From: Coffea arabica
Taxonomy: Eukaryota > Streptophyta > Magnoliopsida > Gentianales > Rubiaceae
NCBI RefSeq assembly: GCF_036785885.1
Contig: NC_092310.1
Coordinates: 7,626,001 to 7,690,000, forward strand
DNA length: 64,000 nucleotides
Reading direction: 5' to 3'
In this document: positions 36,601 through 48,006 of the stretch, in pieces
Layout: the number at the start of each line of letters is the position of its first letter
How positions within the stretch are numbered: the stretch's first letter is position 1
The notes under the pieces: model-generated
The model's input: only the letters and a program-made list of their open reading frames with translations
What the model was told of the DNA's origin: nothing
The model's database searches: none
Position numbers and translations under genes: made by a program

Positions 36601-37773
36601 TGCTATATCAGCATTGGTGTCCACCCAAACTCCATTTAACTTTTTGATTCGGTGTATCATTCCTTTAATCCGTCTCTGTCTTACAACTGCATGGAAATAC
36701 TTTGAATTGCGATCTCCCTGTTGAAGCCATTTTGCCCTGGCTTTTTGGCTCCAAAATTGCTCTTCTATTGACAGTGCATTCCGCAACTCTGCCTGAGCCT
36801 TACTGAGCTCAACCTGAAATTCCTCCGATGCATATTGATCCATCGAATTTTCTGCTTGTTTGACCACCAGTTCCGCAGAACGTACAGCATCAAATATATT
36901 GCCAAAATGTTGCTTGTTCCATGTATGAATAGCCCTCCTCGTTGCCAATAATTTAGAGCACAAAACACGTAGCGGGGATCCACTCACATTTTGGTTCCAA
37001 GCCTGTCGAATCACATCCAATAGTTCTGATTTGCTCATCTAGACATTCAAAAATCTGAAAGGTCGTGGACTATTGTCTGATCGATCAGAAAACGTAATTT
37101 TCAATGGTGCATGATCCGAGGGATGTCTTGGCAGATGGAGTACAGAAATCACGTCTGAGAGATCCAAACAAGACCCATTAATTAAAAATCTATCCAATCT
37201 TTTTGAAACCCGAGCTCTACCTCTCCGATTATTAGACCACGTGAAACTAGCTCCTGAAAAGCCCACATCCAAAATCCCTGCCTCTTCCATAAAAGACATG
37301 AATTCCGTGCCTTCTGCTATAGCAAACGGACGTCCACCTCGTTTCTCGTGAGGGGCTAAAATAACATTAAAGTCACCCCCAATACACCAAGGTAGTGAAA
37401 CCGGCTTGTCATTTAATAATGAACACCATAAGCCACATCGCTCCTCTAATGAACATTTAGCATGGACAAAAGACATGATGATTGGAGAAGAAAACAATTG
37501 ACTTTGAACATGTATTGAAATATGCTGATCCGAACTACCAATAATGGAACACTCAAAAGGGCTACTATAGAATATCCAAATATCACCCGATAAGTTAACA
37601 AAGGAATAATCAAATACTAATCGTAGACGAATGGACTCAATTTTGGACACGTCTAACTTTGGTTCACAAATGACAACAAACTTCAAATGGTGAGCACGAA
37701 CTAAATTTTTCAATCTTCTTAAATTAGGGGCTTTAGCAACCCCTCTGATATTCCAAAATAAACCACTAATCAT
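33637..37773 (-). pseudogene. LINE ORF2: endonuclease, reverse transcriptase, RNase H (two stops)
   Basis: One frame throughout. 37773-37039 is the AP-like endonuclease (WNIRG, ICEPKL, GGDFN, FTWSN, SDHAPL). 37038-34408 is 876 codons of RT (YRPISLCN, QTGFVKGRNI, KAYDRV, TRGLRQGDPLSP, FTDDILIF with GATGAT at 35717-35722, zf-RVT CWQ-like end). 34407-33637 is an RNase H (NTDGCSKGNPG, AEARALL, QSDS, VADALS; all four acidic residues present). TAG 37039-37041 falls where relatives have Trp after FLNV. TAA 34408-34410 separates RT from RNase H. Start ATG 37773 overlaps the ORF1 stop in ATGATTAG. Confidence 0.9.
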
Positions 37774-39514
37774 GAGAAAAAACCTGGAAAGAATTTTGAG
37801 ATGATGTCACTGAACGTAGCTGCCTGTCGGATGGGAAGCCAGCTCGCACACCCTTAACACGGTCATGTCGGCAATCCATTTGAACTCCTACAGATTGGTC
37901 AATGTTTAGATTGTGTATTGATGGCTCAGCCGACTTCTCACGTGGTATGACCAATCTCGGAGATAAATTTCCTACGTTAGTTGGCAAAGCTACTTCATCA
38001 GCCGCATTGGATTTGGAATCTTCATCATCAGCTCCACGCAAGTCGACATATAGATTATCTGTCTCAGCAATGTCGGACCTTTCATGATAAACTAATCCCA
38101 AGTTATGCTCCCCAATAAGCTGGGGCCCCGATGTATTATTCCCATTGGAATTGTGGGGCAGTTGATTAATTGTGCTTGTGGTGTCGATCATTTGATGCTG
38201 AACCATTCCAACGTTATGATTCCTGTGACTTTGTGGCCCCTCACAATCATTTCCATAGCAAGCTGTCAATTGGTCTTCCACTACCGAATGCTTCTTATGG
38301 ACATGCATTGCGGCATCAGCAACCGAATGTGGATGTGCATCAGTTTTGGAAGCTGCTGTGTTTTTTCCCTCCTTGAGCGCGCAAGCGTCGGCAACTGCAT
38401 CGTTTTGCTCCGGTGCTCCAGAATGTTCCATTGCAGGTGTTGACGTTCCTTCAATTTCAATTACGCCCGTAAGTCGCGCCTTTTCAGTAGCTGACTTGAA
38501 TTCCATTTATGCTTTTCCTTTGGCTTCAGTATTGCATTTGTCAGCAGTTCCCCCAGATTCCTTTGTTACAGCTGTTGTAATTCCTTCGGCTTCATTCGCA
38601 CCAGAAATTTGCATTTCTTCAGGAGCTGTTGTATCCTCTTTTGATAATTTATCTTTAGCCTCTGAGTCATTACATACATTTGTAATGACTAATTTATGCT
38701 GGGTATTTCCAGGTATCTTTGAGCCATGCTTAAGCCTTTTGGCTTGATTGTTTTGGAGTTGATGCCCACCATCGATGAAGTTTTTCTTGCAGTTTTCGGA
38801 AGAATGACCCAATCTCCAGCAAGATGAGCAATATCTTGGCAAATCATCTGGTACAATTTTTTGCCAAAAGCCGGTTTCTCCTTCAACCGCCACCCAGATT
38901 CTCGATAAAACAGGCTTTGCTACATCGATCTCCACGCATACCCTTGCCACACTAGGACGCGTCCCAGCAGCCGTTGCCGAATCCAAAAACAATGGTCTTC
39001 CTACTGGAGATAATATGGAAAACAACGAATGTTTATCAAAAAAATGGATAGGTAAATTTGGAAGTTCAACCCAAACTGGAACCAGAGAGGATTCTCTGAG
39101 CACATGAAATTCCCGAGACCATCGAAATACACGCATTGGAAATTTGCCTAACTGCCAAATCCCTCTCGTCCAAATCCTGTTAAAATCTGCTTCAGCGGAG
39201 CACTTGATCAGAACATGCCTGTAATCCATCAAGCCAATGAAAATGTGGTCTTTTAGATTCAAGGAAGCAAAAAACTTGCGAATATCTTCTAAAGAAGGTC
39301 TCCCATGAGAGAATTTTCCAACTAAAGACCATCGAAACGGCTCCGCGAGTTTTTCTGCATCTGCTCTGGAGAAAATGACTGCAGCTTCACCTTTGTAGAC
39401 AGTCGCTTGCCGAATTGGAATAAAAGATGTTGAAGGTTGTGAAAAAAGTTGGGAGAAAGATTTTTTTTTTGTAGGAGATCCTTGCCCCTCAGCCGACGGC
39501 TGAAGGGCAGCCAT
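37766..39514 (-). pseudogene. LINE ORF1: DUF4283 RNA-binding protein with zinc knuckle
   Basis: 335 codons (39514-38507), a TAA, then 246 more codons in the same frame (38506-37766). The DUF4283 domain spans about residues 45-215 (WSLVGKFSHGRP, HVLIK, PIHFF, VEIDV). The CCHC knuckle CSSCWRLGHSSENC follows at about residues 230-245. The rest is acidic and low complexity. TAA at 38507-38509 is followed at once by ATG. The reading frame ends TAG at 37766, overlapping the ORF2 start. ORF1 proteins of L1 elements bind their own RNA. Whether the TAA is native or a mutation is not clear; the second part lacks a domain. Confidence 0.8.
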
Positions 39515-39606
39515 GAAAAAACTGAAGAAATGACTTGATCCATGCTTTTTGCTAGTTTGTTTTGGACAAATTTTTTCCCCAACTTTAAGTTACACTTTTA
39601 AAAATA

Positions 39607-40557
39607 GGGTTATTATCACTTTAATGGAGTTTGTTAATTCAATTAAAAAGACATGTTTATCTCTTAAAATTATTATCATTTTACCTTCATAAACTATAGC
39701 TTTATTATCAATTTAGCCCCTAGAATTATTTTTTAGGCAATTTATCCCACAATTAAACCAATTTAGCGAGTTAAAAAACTTTAGAAAAAAAGTATCATCC
39801 TCTTTAAATAATAAAAATAATAAAAAATTTAGAGTGGTTCTTCTCTTTTTTAGTATCAAGAGAAAAAGTCAAAGTATTAATCTCTTTCTTCTTGGCAATC
39901 TTATTAATATTAAAAAAAAAGAAAGGTTGGGAAAAGAGAGAGAGAGAGAGCTCAATTCTTATTTTTAAAAAATACAAATAAGAAAGAATTCAATATTTTT
40001 ATTTTTTTAAAGTTACTTTACTTTTTTGTTTACTATCCAATTCTAATTCTAATCTTGGTGATGTTAAAGTAATACGATTATATTAGATTCTTTCTTATTT
40101 TTTTCTTTGCAAAATCTAATTGTTTTTGTCTCCTTCTCTCCTATCTCTTTTTCTTTTCTTAGTATTAATAAGTATGAAAAAAGAAATTTGAAAAAATCAT
40201 TTTTTATGTTTTTGGAACTCTTAGAGTGAGAAAAAAAAGGACGAATAATCATTCCAATTTTTTTTAGTTATATATAGAAAGAATAGATACATTAATATTT
40301 TTTTGAACATACTATTGTGGCTAATAATGGGGTAAAATGCCTAGAAAATATTGTTAGGTTGTATCACTGTAATTTAAAGGGGTGAAATGATAATGATAAT
40401 GTAGTAATGCTAATAAATAAAAGGGTATTTTTATCCCAAATTTGTTAACATGTTGAGTTGAACTACTTAATTATGGGGGTGGAATGACTAAAAAATAATG
40501 TTAGGAGATAAATTGATAGTAGTGATATAGTTTAAGGGAGTAAAGTGATAATAATCC
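39607..40557. mobile_element. MULE-like MITE, family A copy 1 (951 bp)
   Basis: Inverted ends GGGTTATTATCACTTTA... and ...TAAAGTGATAATAATCC. Perfect 9-bp target duplication TTAAAAATA (39598-39606, 40558-40566). Nine-bp duplications point to the Mutator superfamily. Interior phrases (TATCAAGAGAAAAAGTCAAA, a GA microsatellite at 39938-39951) recur in the copy at 51589-53344. No transposase. Confidence 0.85.
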
Positions 40558-40566
40558 TTAAAAATA

Positions 40567-41000
40567 CTCCAAAGTTTTTAAAATATACACCCAAAATACC
40601 CTAAAGCATACAAAAAAGTCTTTTCCTTCTTTCCTTTCTTTCCCCTACCTCAACCCGCTGTCACCACCATCGACCACCTCAGCCTCTCCTTTTTTTTTTT
40701 TAATTCTCTCATTCTCTCTCCCTCACCTCCTCCCCCTCACTTGTCCTCTCCTAGTCACAGGAAGAGGGGAGGGGGATGGGGTCTGGGAGAGGAGGGAGAG
40801 AGAGTGGCAGGGAAAAGGGAGAGGGAGGGTGAGGGTGAGGGTGGCGGTTGCACTAGGGAGGGTGGGAGAAGGAGAGCGATGGTGGTGTGGGGAAGGAAGA
40901 AGAAAGAGAAAGAAAAGGAAAAGAAAAAAAAGAAAGTTTTTAATTTTTCAAACTCTCAAATATACAAAAGTTTTTTTTATGAGTTCTACATTAAGTTATA
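40567..41000 (+). mobile_element. Fragment of a low-complexity MITE (same family as 57556-58666)
   Basis: It shares with the Pack-type element CAAAATA...CATACAAAAAA, pyrimidine-rich then CCACCAC-type, and (after a G-rich middle) a purine AGAAA tract before GTTTTTAATTTTTC. Termini are missing. The Arg/Glu/Lys-rich open frames at 40741-41131 come from this base bias. Confidence 0.5.
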
Positions 41001-41673
41001 TGGTAAAATTTTATATAGACACCAAAAAATACACCATCCAGGTGAACCCATTATTTTTCTTGATCCTTCCCATTGAAATGGTTATTCTCATTTTTGTGCA
41101 TCTAAATATATTTGTCATATTCAAAAAGTAAGAACATAATGTTTACTCTTTTTATGCTCCAAATCATTGTCTTTTTGTGGAAGACATGCATGTCGTTCCA
41201 TTCAGATGTTCAATTCGAGAGGATAAACTTCGAAAAAGTTTAGCTAATTGTCTCTACCAAAAAGCAACAAAACACTAGCACGAAGTAATTGATGGGCTTG
41301 TATGGAATTTATATATGAAGATAGCAAGATGTGTAACGTGTGCATCTAATACAAGAATTAAATGAATTTAAGAGGTACTAAGACACCACATCACTACTAC
41401 TGGATAGTCAAACCGGTTTTGCTTTACCATGCACTAACAGATGTCTGCCATTTACTGGTAAATTTACTAATCAAGAATGGGACATGAATTTTAAAGAAGA
41501 AAGAAAGCTATGGAAGTCAAAATTTCACGCACCATTTATTTGTTGAAGTTATTGACAGATATCAGTAGTTTCGATCAAAGGAAATTAAGATCATATGCTG
41601 AACGAATTCTTGCAAAATTAATGTATGTTAGGTCTTGTCCTAGAAAATTGAACAAGAAGAACAAAAAGACTCT
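41001..41673. other. Unassigned AT-rich spacer
   Basis: No supported gene. The last ~60 bp (41613-41673) show weak similarity to the gag start next to the other Copia LTR (49020-49064); see findings. Confidence 0.4.
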
Positions 41674-43555
41674 TGACAATCCAACAAAGGCAATAGCACA
41701 ACAAATAAATCAAACAGAGAGATATCAAAAATTACGCGGTTCAATAGAATTGGCCTACATCCATGGGCGAAAGAGAAACATAATATTACTACAAACTAGA
41801 GAGTACAAAAGAGAGAAAGTACAAAATCATAGAAAATCATTCCAAAATCTAAAAGCACCTAAAACTAAAGTGAAAATCATTCAAAACGTCCTTCACATTT
41901 TACAAGATAACTTTTTTCGTCCCTCACTTTTAAAAGTATAATTTTACGTTTCTTACAAATTCACATTGACCAAATTTGGTTCCTACCTAGGTTTTCGACT
42001 AGTTTTTTGTCGGAATCCACCACGTGACTTGCATGTGATCATTTTTTAAGGTCAAAATTATCAAATCAAATTTTTACATAATTTGATTCATAGTCCCTCA
42101 CATTTCACAAAATGAATTTTTTCGTCCCTAACATTTTACAAAATGAATTGTTTCGTTCCTCACATTTCAAAAAATGAAAATTTTCATCCCTCACATTTTT
42201 CAAAATGACTTTTTTCATCCCTCATTGATCATGTGTATGAATAGCTTTTTTTCTATAAACCCACATATATGTTTATTTGATTTTACCTGAACAATACGAA
42301 TAGCATGTAATTTATCTCTATTAGATTTCATCTAAATATGCTAATCATAGTTATACACATGCTATTCAATAGATATATATAGGGGTTTTAAGCTAATAAT
42401 TTTGTTTGAAACCCATGTATATATTTATGTGATTTCACCATTTGAACCTATTCAATATTTGTGACCTTTCTCTTTTGGTAATAATTTATTTATTGAGTTG
42501 TATAATAAGGTCATCTAATTAATGGGTTCTAATTTGAATTCTATAATTGTGCTAACAAATTTCAGTTTAAATTTGAATTCTACTCGATACTTTTAATACC
42601 AATAGTTGAATTACTTGTCTTGTGATTGTCTTAAAATTTGAAAGTGCCAATCACTTATTTCTTTTTGTCATACTTTTCTTTTGTTTATTTTTTCTGTCCA
42701 AATTTAATTCGATAGAAACACTCGATAATATTTAGGATTAAATGTCTTCTTTATTTTCAAATTTTGAGTAAAAGAAAATCAATATAAGTGAAAAACTAAC
42801 AATTTTTTTAAAACCATATATATATATATATATTTGATTTCACTTGAACAGTACGAATAGTATCTAATATATCTCTATTTGATTTCACATGCTATTCGTA
42901 CTGTTTAGGTGAAATCAAATAGATATATACATGGATTTAAAAAAAATTATTCACACACATGATCAATAAAATATGAAAAAAATCATTTTGAAAAATGTGA
43001 AGGATGAAAAAATTCATTTTGTAAAATGTAAGGGGTGAAAAAATTTATTTTATGAAATGTGAGGGATTATGAATCAAATTATATCAAATTTGATTTGACA
43101 ATTTTGTCCTTAAAATATGATCACGTGCAAGGCGCGTGGTGAATTCCGACAAAAAACTAGTCGAAAACCTAATTAGAGACCAAATTTGACTAATGCGAAT
43201 TTGTAAGGGACGTAAAATTATATTTTTAAAAGTGAGGGACGAAAAAAGTTATTTTACAAAATGTGAGGAACGTTTTGAATGATTTTCCCAAAACTAAAAA
43301 CACAAAAGAGACTAAATAGCACAAAAAGTTTAATGGTCCAAAGGTTCACCAACTTGCTCTTTTAGTTTGATGCATAAACAAAATCTCTCTCGACTTGGGG
43401 CATGAGACCCAAAAAACTTCTCTTGAATGGAGCCTTCAAACTTGGATTGGTACGCTTAATATATTTTAACTCATAAAGTCCATTGTATTTAGAACCACCA
43501 AGAGAGAGATTTCTTTGTAAATTTTTTGATATGGGATACAAAGATAAACTCAACA
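41674..43555 (-). repeat. Copia 3' LTR (left copy), interrupted by a MULE
   Basis: It matches 49065-49480 from TGACAATCCAACAAAGGCAA... to ...GATAAACTCAACA. It is continuous after removing 41870-43289 and one copy of the 9-bp duplication. Without the MULE it is about 450 bp. Confidence 0.8.
41870..43289. mobile_element. Foldback MULE with ~340-bp terminal inverted repeats
   Basis: Left arm from GTGAAAATCATTCAAAACG; right arm is its reverse complement ending CGTTTTGAATGATTTTCCC. The arms match closely over about 340 bp (including ACTAGTTTTTTGTCGGAAT). Perfect 9-bp duplication AAAACTAAA at 41861-41869 and 43290-43298. The interior includes a smaller hairpin at about 42835-42935. No transposase. 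The arms also contain internal repeats of CCCTCACATTTCA / AAAATGAA type. Confidence 0.9.
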
Positions 43556-43569
43556 AATCTCCACCTTGG
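43556..43569 (-). promoter_or_regulatory. Polypurine tract of the Copia element
   Basis: The minus strand reads CCAAGGTGGAGATT directly before TGTTGAG of the LTR, the common plant Copia PPT. Confidence 0.85.
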
Positions 43570-43813
43570 CATGTATCCAACATCGACAAATGATAGACAA
43601 GTGGCAAATATGCTACACTTCCCCACAAAAGTTCCAACAGAACCCAATGAGTCACAAAAATCCCAATAGCTAGATCCCAACGTACCATCAAAAAATCAAA
43701 ATACAAAAGACTCAACGGATTCCAACTGGCAAAACACGCAAAAAATACAACAGATCCCAAAGGGTTAAAAACATAAATATGATAATTTTGCTTTTCAAGT
43801 TCACTATGTAGGA

Positions 43814-46264
43814 CGGCTCCCAAATTGTCCTCTCTCGCGCTCAGGAAAGACCAGTTTTTTTTATCATAGAAGAAAAGTGGGAATATGATATGGTGACAAT
43901 TGAGATGGCATCTAGTAGGGCTCGTGGTCAATTTGGTGGTGGAAGTGCATCACCAAACTCGAAAAGCTGCTTTCATTCTTGCTGAATAACTGAACATCAA
44001 TCTTTCCAAGGTTAGAAACTCAATTTACTCACGTTTGCTGCTACTGGAATTTTAATTTTCTTTGCATCTGTTGTTGCTGAAAATTGGGTTTCACCAAACT
44101 TTAGTTGTTGGTGTTTGAATTCATTAGTGTAGCCTTGCACCTCAATTGTTTGTCAATTTGCTTCAACGAAGTTTATGCCAAAATAGACATCAGCTCTACG
44201 TCCCTAGTTGCCGGAGATGGAGGCCTGTGGGCCGTCTGACAAGCTTCCGGACAGTGGGACTTCAGTTTTGAGGTCCTTTGCATCAGTATTGGCAGATGGT
44301 ACAAAACAAACTGATGCCTTAGCCTTGGGAAAGGTCTCAACCTTTAGAGGAGAGCCAGCCTTGCGCATCTCTCGCAGGGAAATAGAGCAGCTTTCTGTTC
44401 CATTTTAGAACTCTTTAGTGGGGCGCTTCTCGTTCAGCAGACCACCCATGGAAGTTATTAGGAAATTCTTTCTTTCGCTGGGTTTACGAGATGACTGTAA
44501 GGTTAGGCTCCTTGACCAGAAACATGTTCTAATCCGTCCGGTGTTGGAGGAAGACTTCACCCGTCTTTTTGCATGTAGAATCTGGTATGTTAGTAACTCG
44601 CCAATGTCAATTTCGAAGTGGTCGCTAGAGTTCAAGGTAGACCAGGAATTATCGATAGCTCCAATTTGGGTTTGTTTCCTAGAGTTGCCAATTCCATTTT
44701 TTCAGCAGACCCAATTATTCAAGCTTGCATCTACTTTGGGAAGGCCTCTTAAGATTGATGCATCAACTAGTGACATGCACCGTCCTTCCATAGCCAAAGT
44801 TTTGGTGGAGCTTAATGTTGCGTCTAATCCTGTGTGGCGTATTGGGATAGGTGATGAGCACTTCGGGTTCTAGCAACCTGTTGAGATGGAAATGTGGCCA
44901 TCTTACTGTGGGTTTTGCAGTAGGTTTGGCCATGCAGAGGAGTAGTGCTTTCATAAAAATCCTTTCTTGCGATCTGATCCGCCAATTCACGAAATCCCTT
45001 CTAAAACACAGAAACAACTCCAAATCTATGTTCCAAAAGTAGTGAATGAGAAGGAGAAGGAGTTGGAGGTGACGACAGTCCAGAGCAAACTGGCTGCAAA
45101 TGTCAACCAAGAACAAGGAATGTCTGCTGATCATGCTTAGATAATTCCGGAGGCTGCCACTTGAGGGAATAATTCGCAGTTTGTTTTGGATAGTATTAAT
45201 CCTGATGATTTTCAATCGAATATTGGGCAAAATCATAAGGGTAAGAAAAAGATGTCTGATGTTCAATCTTTGGTTTTACCAAACCTGCAAATGAATAAGC
45301 CGTTCGTTATACGGGAGCCTCAAGGGTCTGGTGTGGATCGAAATTTGAGTGGGTATCTCGGATAGGGAAATCTACAAAGTCTGTTATTGTCACAGATCGG
45401 GTTGTGGTACCGGAGCATGGAACAGATGTTGGGCTACAGACTTCGACTTCAAATCCACTTGAGGATGGGGAATTCACTGATCCGGAGTCTGAGAATGACC
45501 ATTCCATTCAACCAGCTAATGGCGCATTCACAGAGGCTGCATCGGAAGAGAAGGCGATGGAGGCTGGCGACTCCTCATAGCAAGGTAATGGAATTACGTC
45601 TGATGTGGCAAACGGTGCACTTGCGAAGGTAGACCAAGTCCATGACCCACGTGATATGGTGTCAGTTGGAGACACACACCCCTTGTGGGTACAAGTACAA
45701 GTACAAGAACAGACACGAAATCCTCTATGCCTCAAAATCCACGGTTTAAAAATGTGCCACAATTTAAAGATGTGTTCGAAGAGCTTAAATGGGAGAAATT
45801 ACATGGTAGGATCCCCCTCGTATATCAAAAGCCTTTTCTTCATTCAAATACAACATGCAATGGTGACAAAAATGAAGAAGAAGAAGAAGAACATTCACAA
45901 CGCGATAAAGACAAAGACCAAGACCAGAAACTAGTTCACAAGCAATTTACCCAAGTGATTTCAAAGAAAGCGAGGAAGCAGCTTTCAAAAAAAGATAAAA
46001 CAATGCAAACACGTCAAGATGTTAAATCAAATTCCCATGCTCACTCACAATCCCACAAATGTGGGGCACCATCATGTGGATGATTTCGTTCAATTCATCT
46101 GTTATGTATTTAGATTCGCAAATTTTTCCATATGTGCGTATTATTGTTGATCCTTAGCTGCCCCTTTTACTTTAATAGAGGTCAGGTTTAGCCCCCCTCT
46201 AATTCGCTGTACTCTTTTCGGATATAAATAAATTAAGGGATGGATCCCTATTTAAAAAAAAAAA
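43814..46264 (+). mobile_element. ORF1-only LINE with 14-bp target duplication
   Basis: Flanked by TTCACTATGTAGGA at 43800-43813 and 46265-46278. It ends in a run of 11 A. The interior is a leader (43814-44207), an ORF1 related to that of the larger LINE, and a 3' UTR. There is no endonuclease or RT between ORF1 (ending about 46083) and the A tail. It lies in the Copia RT (after the TFLHS codons on the minus strand). Such elements must be moved by a partner LINE. Confidence 0.88.
44208..46083 (+). pseudogene. ORF1 of the ORF1-only LINE (DUF4283, zinc knuckle)
   Basis: Pieces 44208-44408 and 44418-44873 align with the DUF4283 of the larger LINE (SLVG-[R/K]-F-S, R-K-F-F, HVLI, W-x-x-EF, LELPIPFF, GRPLKID). 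A knuckle CGFCSRFGHAE... follows at about 44899-44950. An acidic C-terminus to 46083 includes a charged E/D/K stretch and FTQVISKKARKQ. Stops at TAG 44406 and TAG 44871 (Trp in the other LINE) and near 44943 break it. Confidence 0.82.
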
Positions 46265-46441
46265 TTCACTATGTAGGAAAGTTGTCTTAACATCAAGCTG
46301 TTCCAACTCCAAATCATATATGACAACTAAAGCAAGTAAAATACGAATATAGCTATGCTTAACAACAAGTGAAAATACATAATTGAAATCAACAATTTGT
46401 ACCCAACTGTAATCCTTTGCAATCAATTGTACCTTGTACAT
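46199..46441 (-). pseudogene. Copia reverse transcriptase, N-terminal remnant
   Basis: YKVQLIAKDYSWVQIVDFNYVFS, VVKHSYIRILLALV and LELEQLDVKTTFLHS correspond to the first RT blocks of Tork-like Copia elements. Beyond the LINE the frame goes on for a few codons (ELEKQ at 43799-43785), then changes to unrelated sequence up to the PPT, so the catalytic YVDD part and RNase H are gone. Confidence 0.85.
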
Positions 46442-46852
46442 TGCATTTTCAACTCCTGAAACACCTTCATTCTTCTTGAATACTCATTTGCATTCAACTT
46501 CTTATCTAAAGATAATTTTACAAGAACCCAAGTTCCATTTTGGTAGAGACTCAATTTCTTCATTTATTGCAATATATCACTAAGTAGAATCATCACAATA
46601 AACTAACATCTAAATAGGTAAAAGACTTGTAAATTCCATCATTCTGTTTTGTAATGGACAAAGCATATGCAATCAAATTTACATATCCTTGTAGTGGTCG
46701 AAATCCCTCCTTGAACTATTTTTGGCTGTTGAATATTGCTCCTCTTCTGGATTATTTTCATTAGTAGATTCAAGTGCATCTACTAGCATTTGCTGAATAG
46801 AAGAACTAGACTAAGAAAGAACAAAACTGCCAATTTCAATTTTCACCTATTT

Positions 46853-47960
46853 CTACATACTATCATCTGTACCACAAGAACTAGAAGACTCCTTGGAAGA
46901 TAGTATAGAGAATATATCGGAAATAACATCTCTACTGATCATAAGTTTTGGGAATTTCAGATGAAGAAAACACAATATATGCCCTTTTACCCCAAAAGCA
47001 TACCCAAGAAAAGTACTTTTTTTAGCCCAAAACTTCAATTTTTCATTATTTACATGCATGTGTGTTGTACACCCAAAAGCTATTAAATTAGAGTAGTTAG
47101 TAGTAGTGCACAACCAAACTTCCTCAAGAGTTTGAAAATCAAGAGATGTAGAAGGAGCGCGATTGACAATGTAACAAGCCATATAGATAGCCTCTGCCCA
47201 AAAATCCTTTATCAATTGTGCATTAAAGATCATACATCTATCTCTTTTCCAAAGCGTTCTGTTCATGTGTTCTACCATACCATTTTATTGAGGTATCATT
47301 CTAACAATGTGGTCTCGATTAATTCCTTCATTCTTGTAAAATTCATCAAATTCACCTTCACAGAATTTCATGCCATTATCTATTTTAAGCCCTTAATTTG
47401 CTTATCTATCTGTTTCTCAATCAAAACTTCTATTGTTTGAAAGTTAGGCAAACATGATTCTTATGGTTAAGAAAATAAACTCAAATTTTCCTTAAATAAT
47501 CATCAATGAAAGTTAATATATAGCTTGCACCACCCTTAGATGAAACACGAATTGAACTCCATAGATCTAAATAAATATAATCAAGACCTTTAGTCTTGTG
47601 AATTGTTGATGAATTGAAACTGACCTTTTTTTGTTTTTCGAAGACACAGTGTCCATAGAATTCCAATGACCCAATACTTTGTCCACAAAGAAGTCCCCTT
47701 TTGTTTAGTATGTCCAAGTCTTTCTCACTTGCATTTCAAATGCATATGCCACAATTTGATGATGTCAAAATCAAATAAAGATGATAGTAGATCCTGTGAT
47801 AATAGATCCTTGCAAAATATACAAATGACTAGACTTGCAAGTTTTTATAACAACAAAAACATCTCTAGAAACCTTCAAAATGCCATTTCCAGCTGTGTAT
47901 TTGAATCCAAGGGCCTCCTAGATTCCTCAAGAGATGAAATTCTTTTCTAAATCAAGAACA
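46853..47960 (-). pseudogene. Copia integrase (broken)
   Basis: 47717-47481 has [28 protein letters not shown] (start of the catalytic core). 47278-46853 has VEHMNRTLWKRDRCM, ARSMLK-like KDFWAEAIYMACYIVNRAPS and FGCTTHMHVNNEKLKFWAKKSTFLGY (core end and C-terminus, each motif shortened here). The catalytic Glu region is kept; frames shift between pieces. Confidence 0.85.
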
Positions 47961-48006
47961 TGTCTAACATTAGTGAGTGTTCTCACAATATATCATGCAT
48001 TTTAAT

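Larger units (their letters stand above)
33472..39560 (-). mobile_element. L1-type LINE, minus strand, nearly full length
   Basis: On the minus strand: ORF1 (DUF4283 and CCHC knuckle), ORF2 with AP endonuclease, RT and a C-terminal RNase H, then AATAAA and an 11-nt A tail (T run 33472-33482). Only three in-frame stops (38507, 37039, 34408) break it. A C-terminal RNase H is found in several plant L1 lineages. It sits in the last intron of the SCPL pseudogene. The 5' end is uncertain (between 39520 and 39597) and no clear target duplication was found. Confidence 0.88.

Noticed and set aside
37902..38747. Plus-strand frames up to 133 codons
   Set aside because: Antisense to LINE ORF1.
33472..39606. 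Target-site duplication of the large LINE
   Set aside because: The bases next to the A tail (GAAGAAAATGTAAGG) were sought near 39520-39606; only a weak GAAGAAATG match was found, so none is claimed.
40741..41131. Arg/Lys/Glu/Gly-rich open frames
   Set aside because: Low-complexity purine DNA of a MITE fragment; overlapping frames give equally biased peptides.
41510..41941. 143-codon Lys/Arg-rich frame
   Set aside because: It runs from spacer across the Copia LTR into the MULE, so it is a chance fusion of unrelated repeats.
43362..43931. 189-codon minus-strand frame
   Set aside because: It crosses LINE leader, the target duplication, a few RT codons, Copia 3' sequence and LTR; not a gene.
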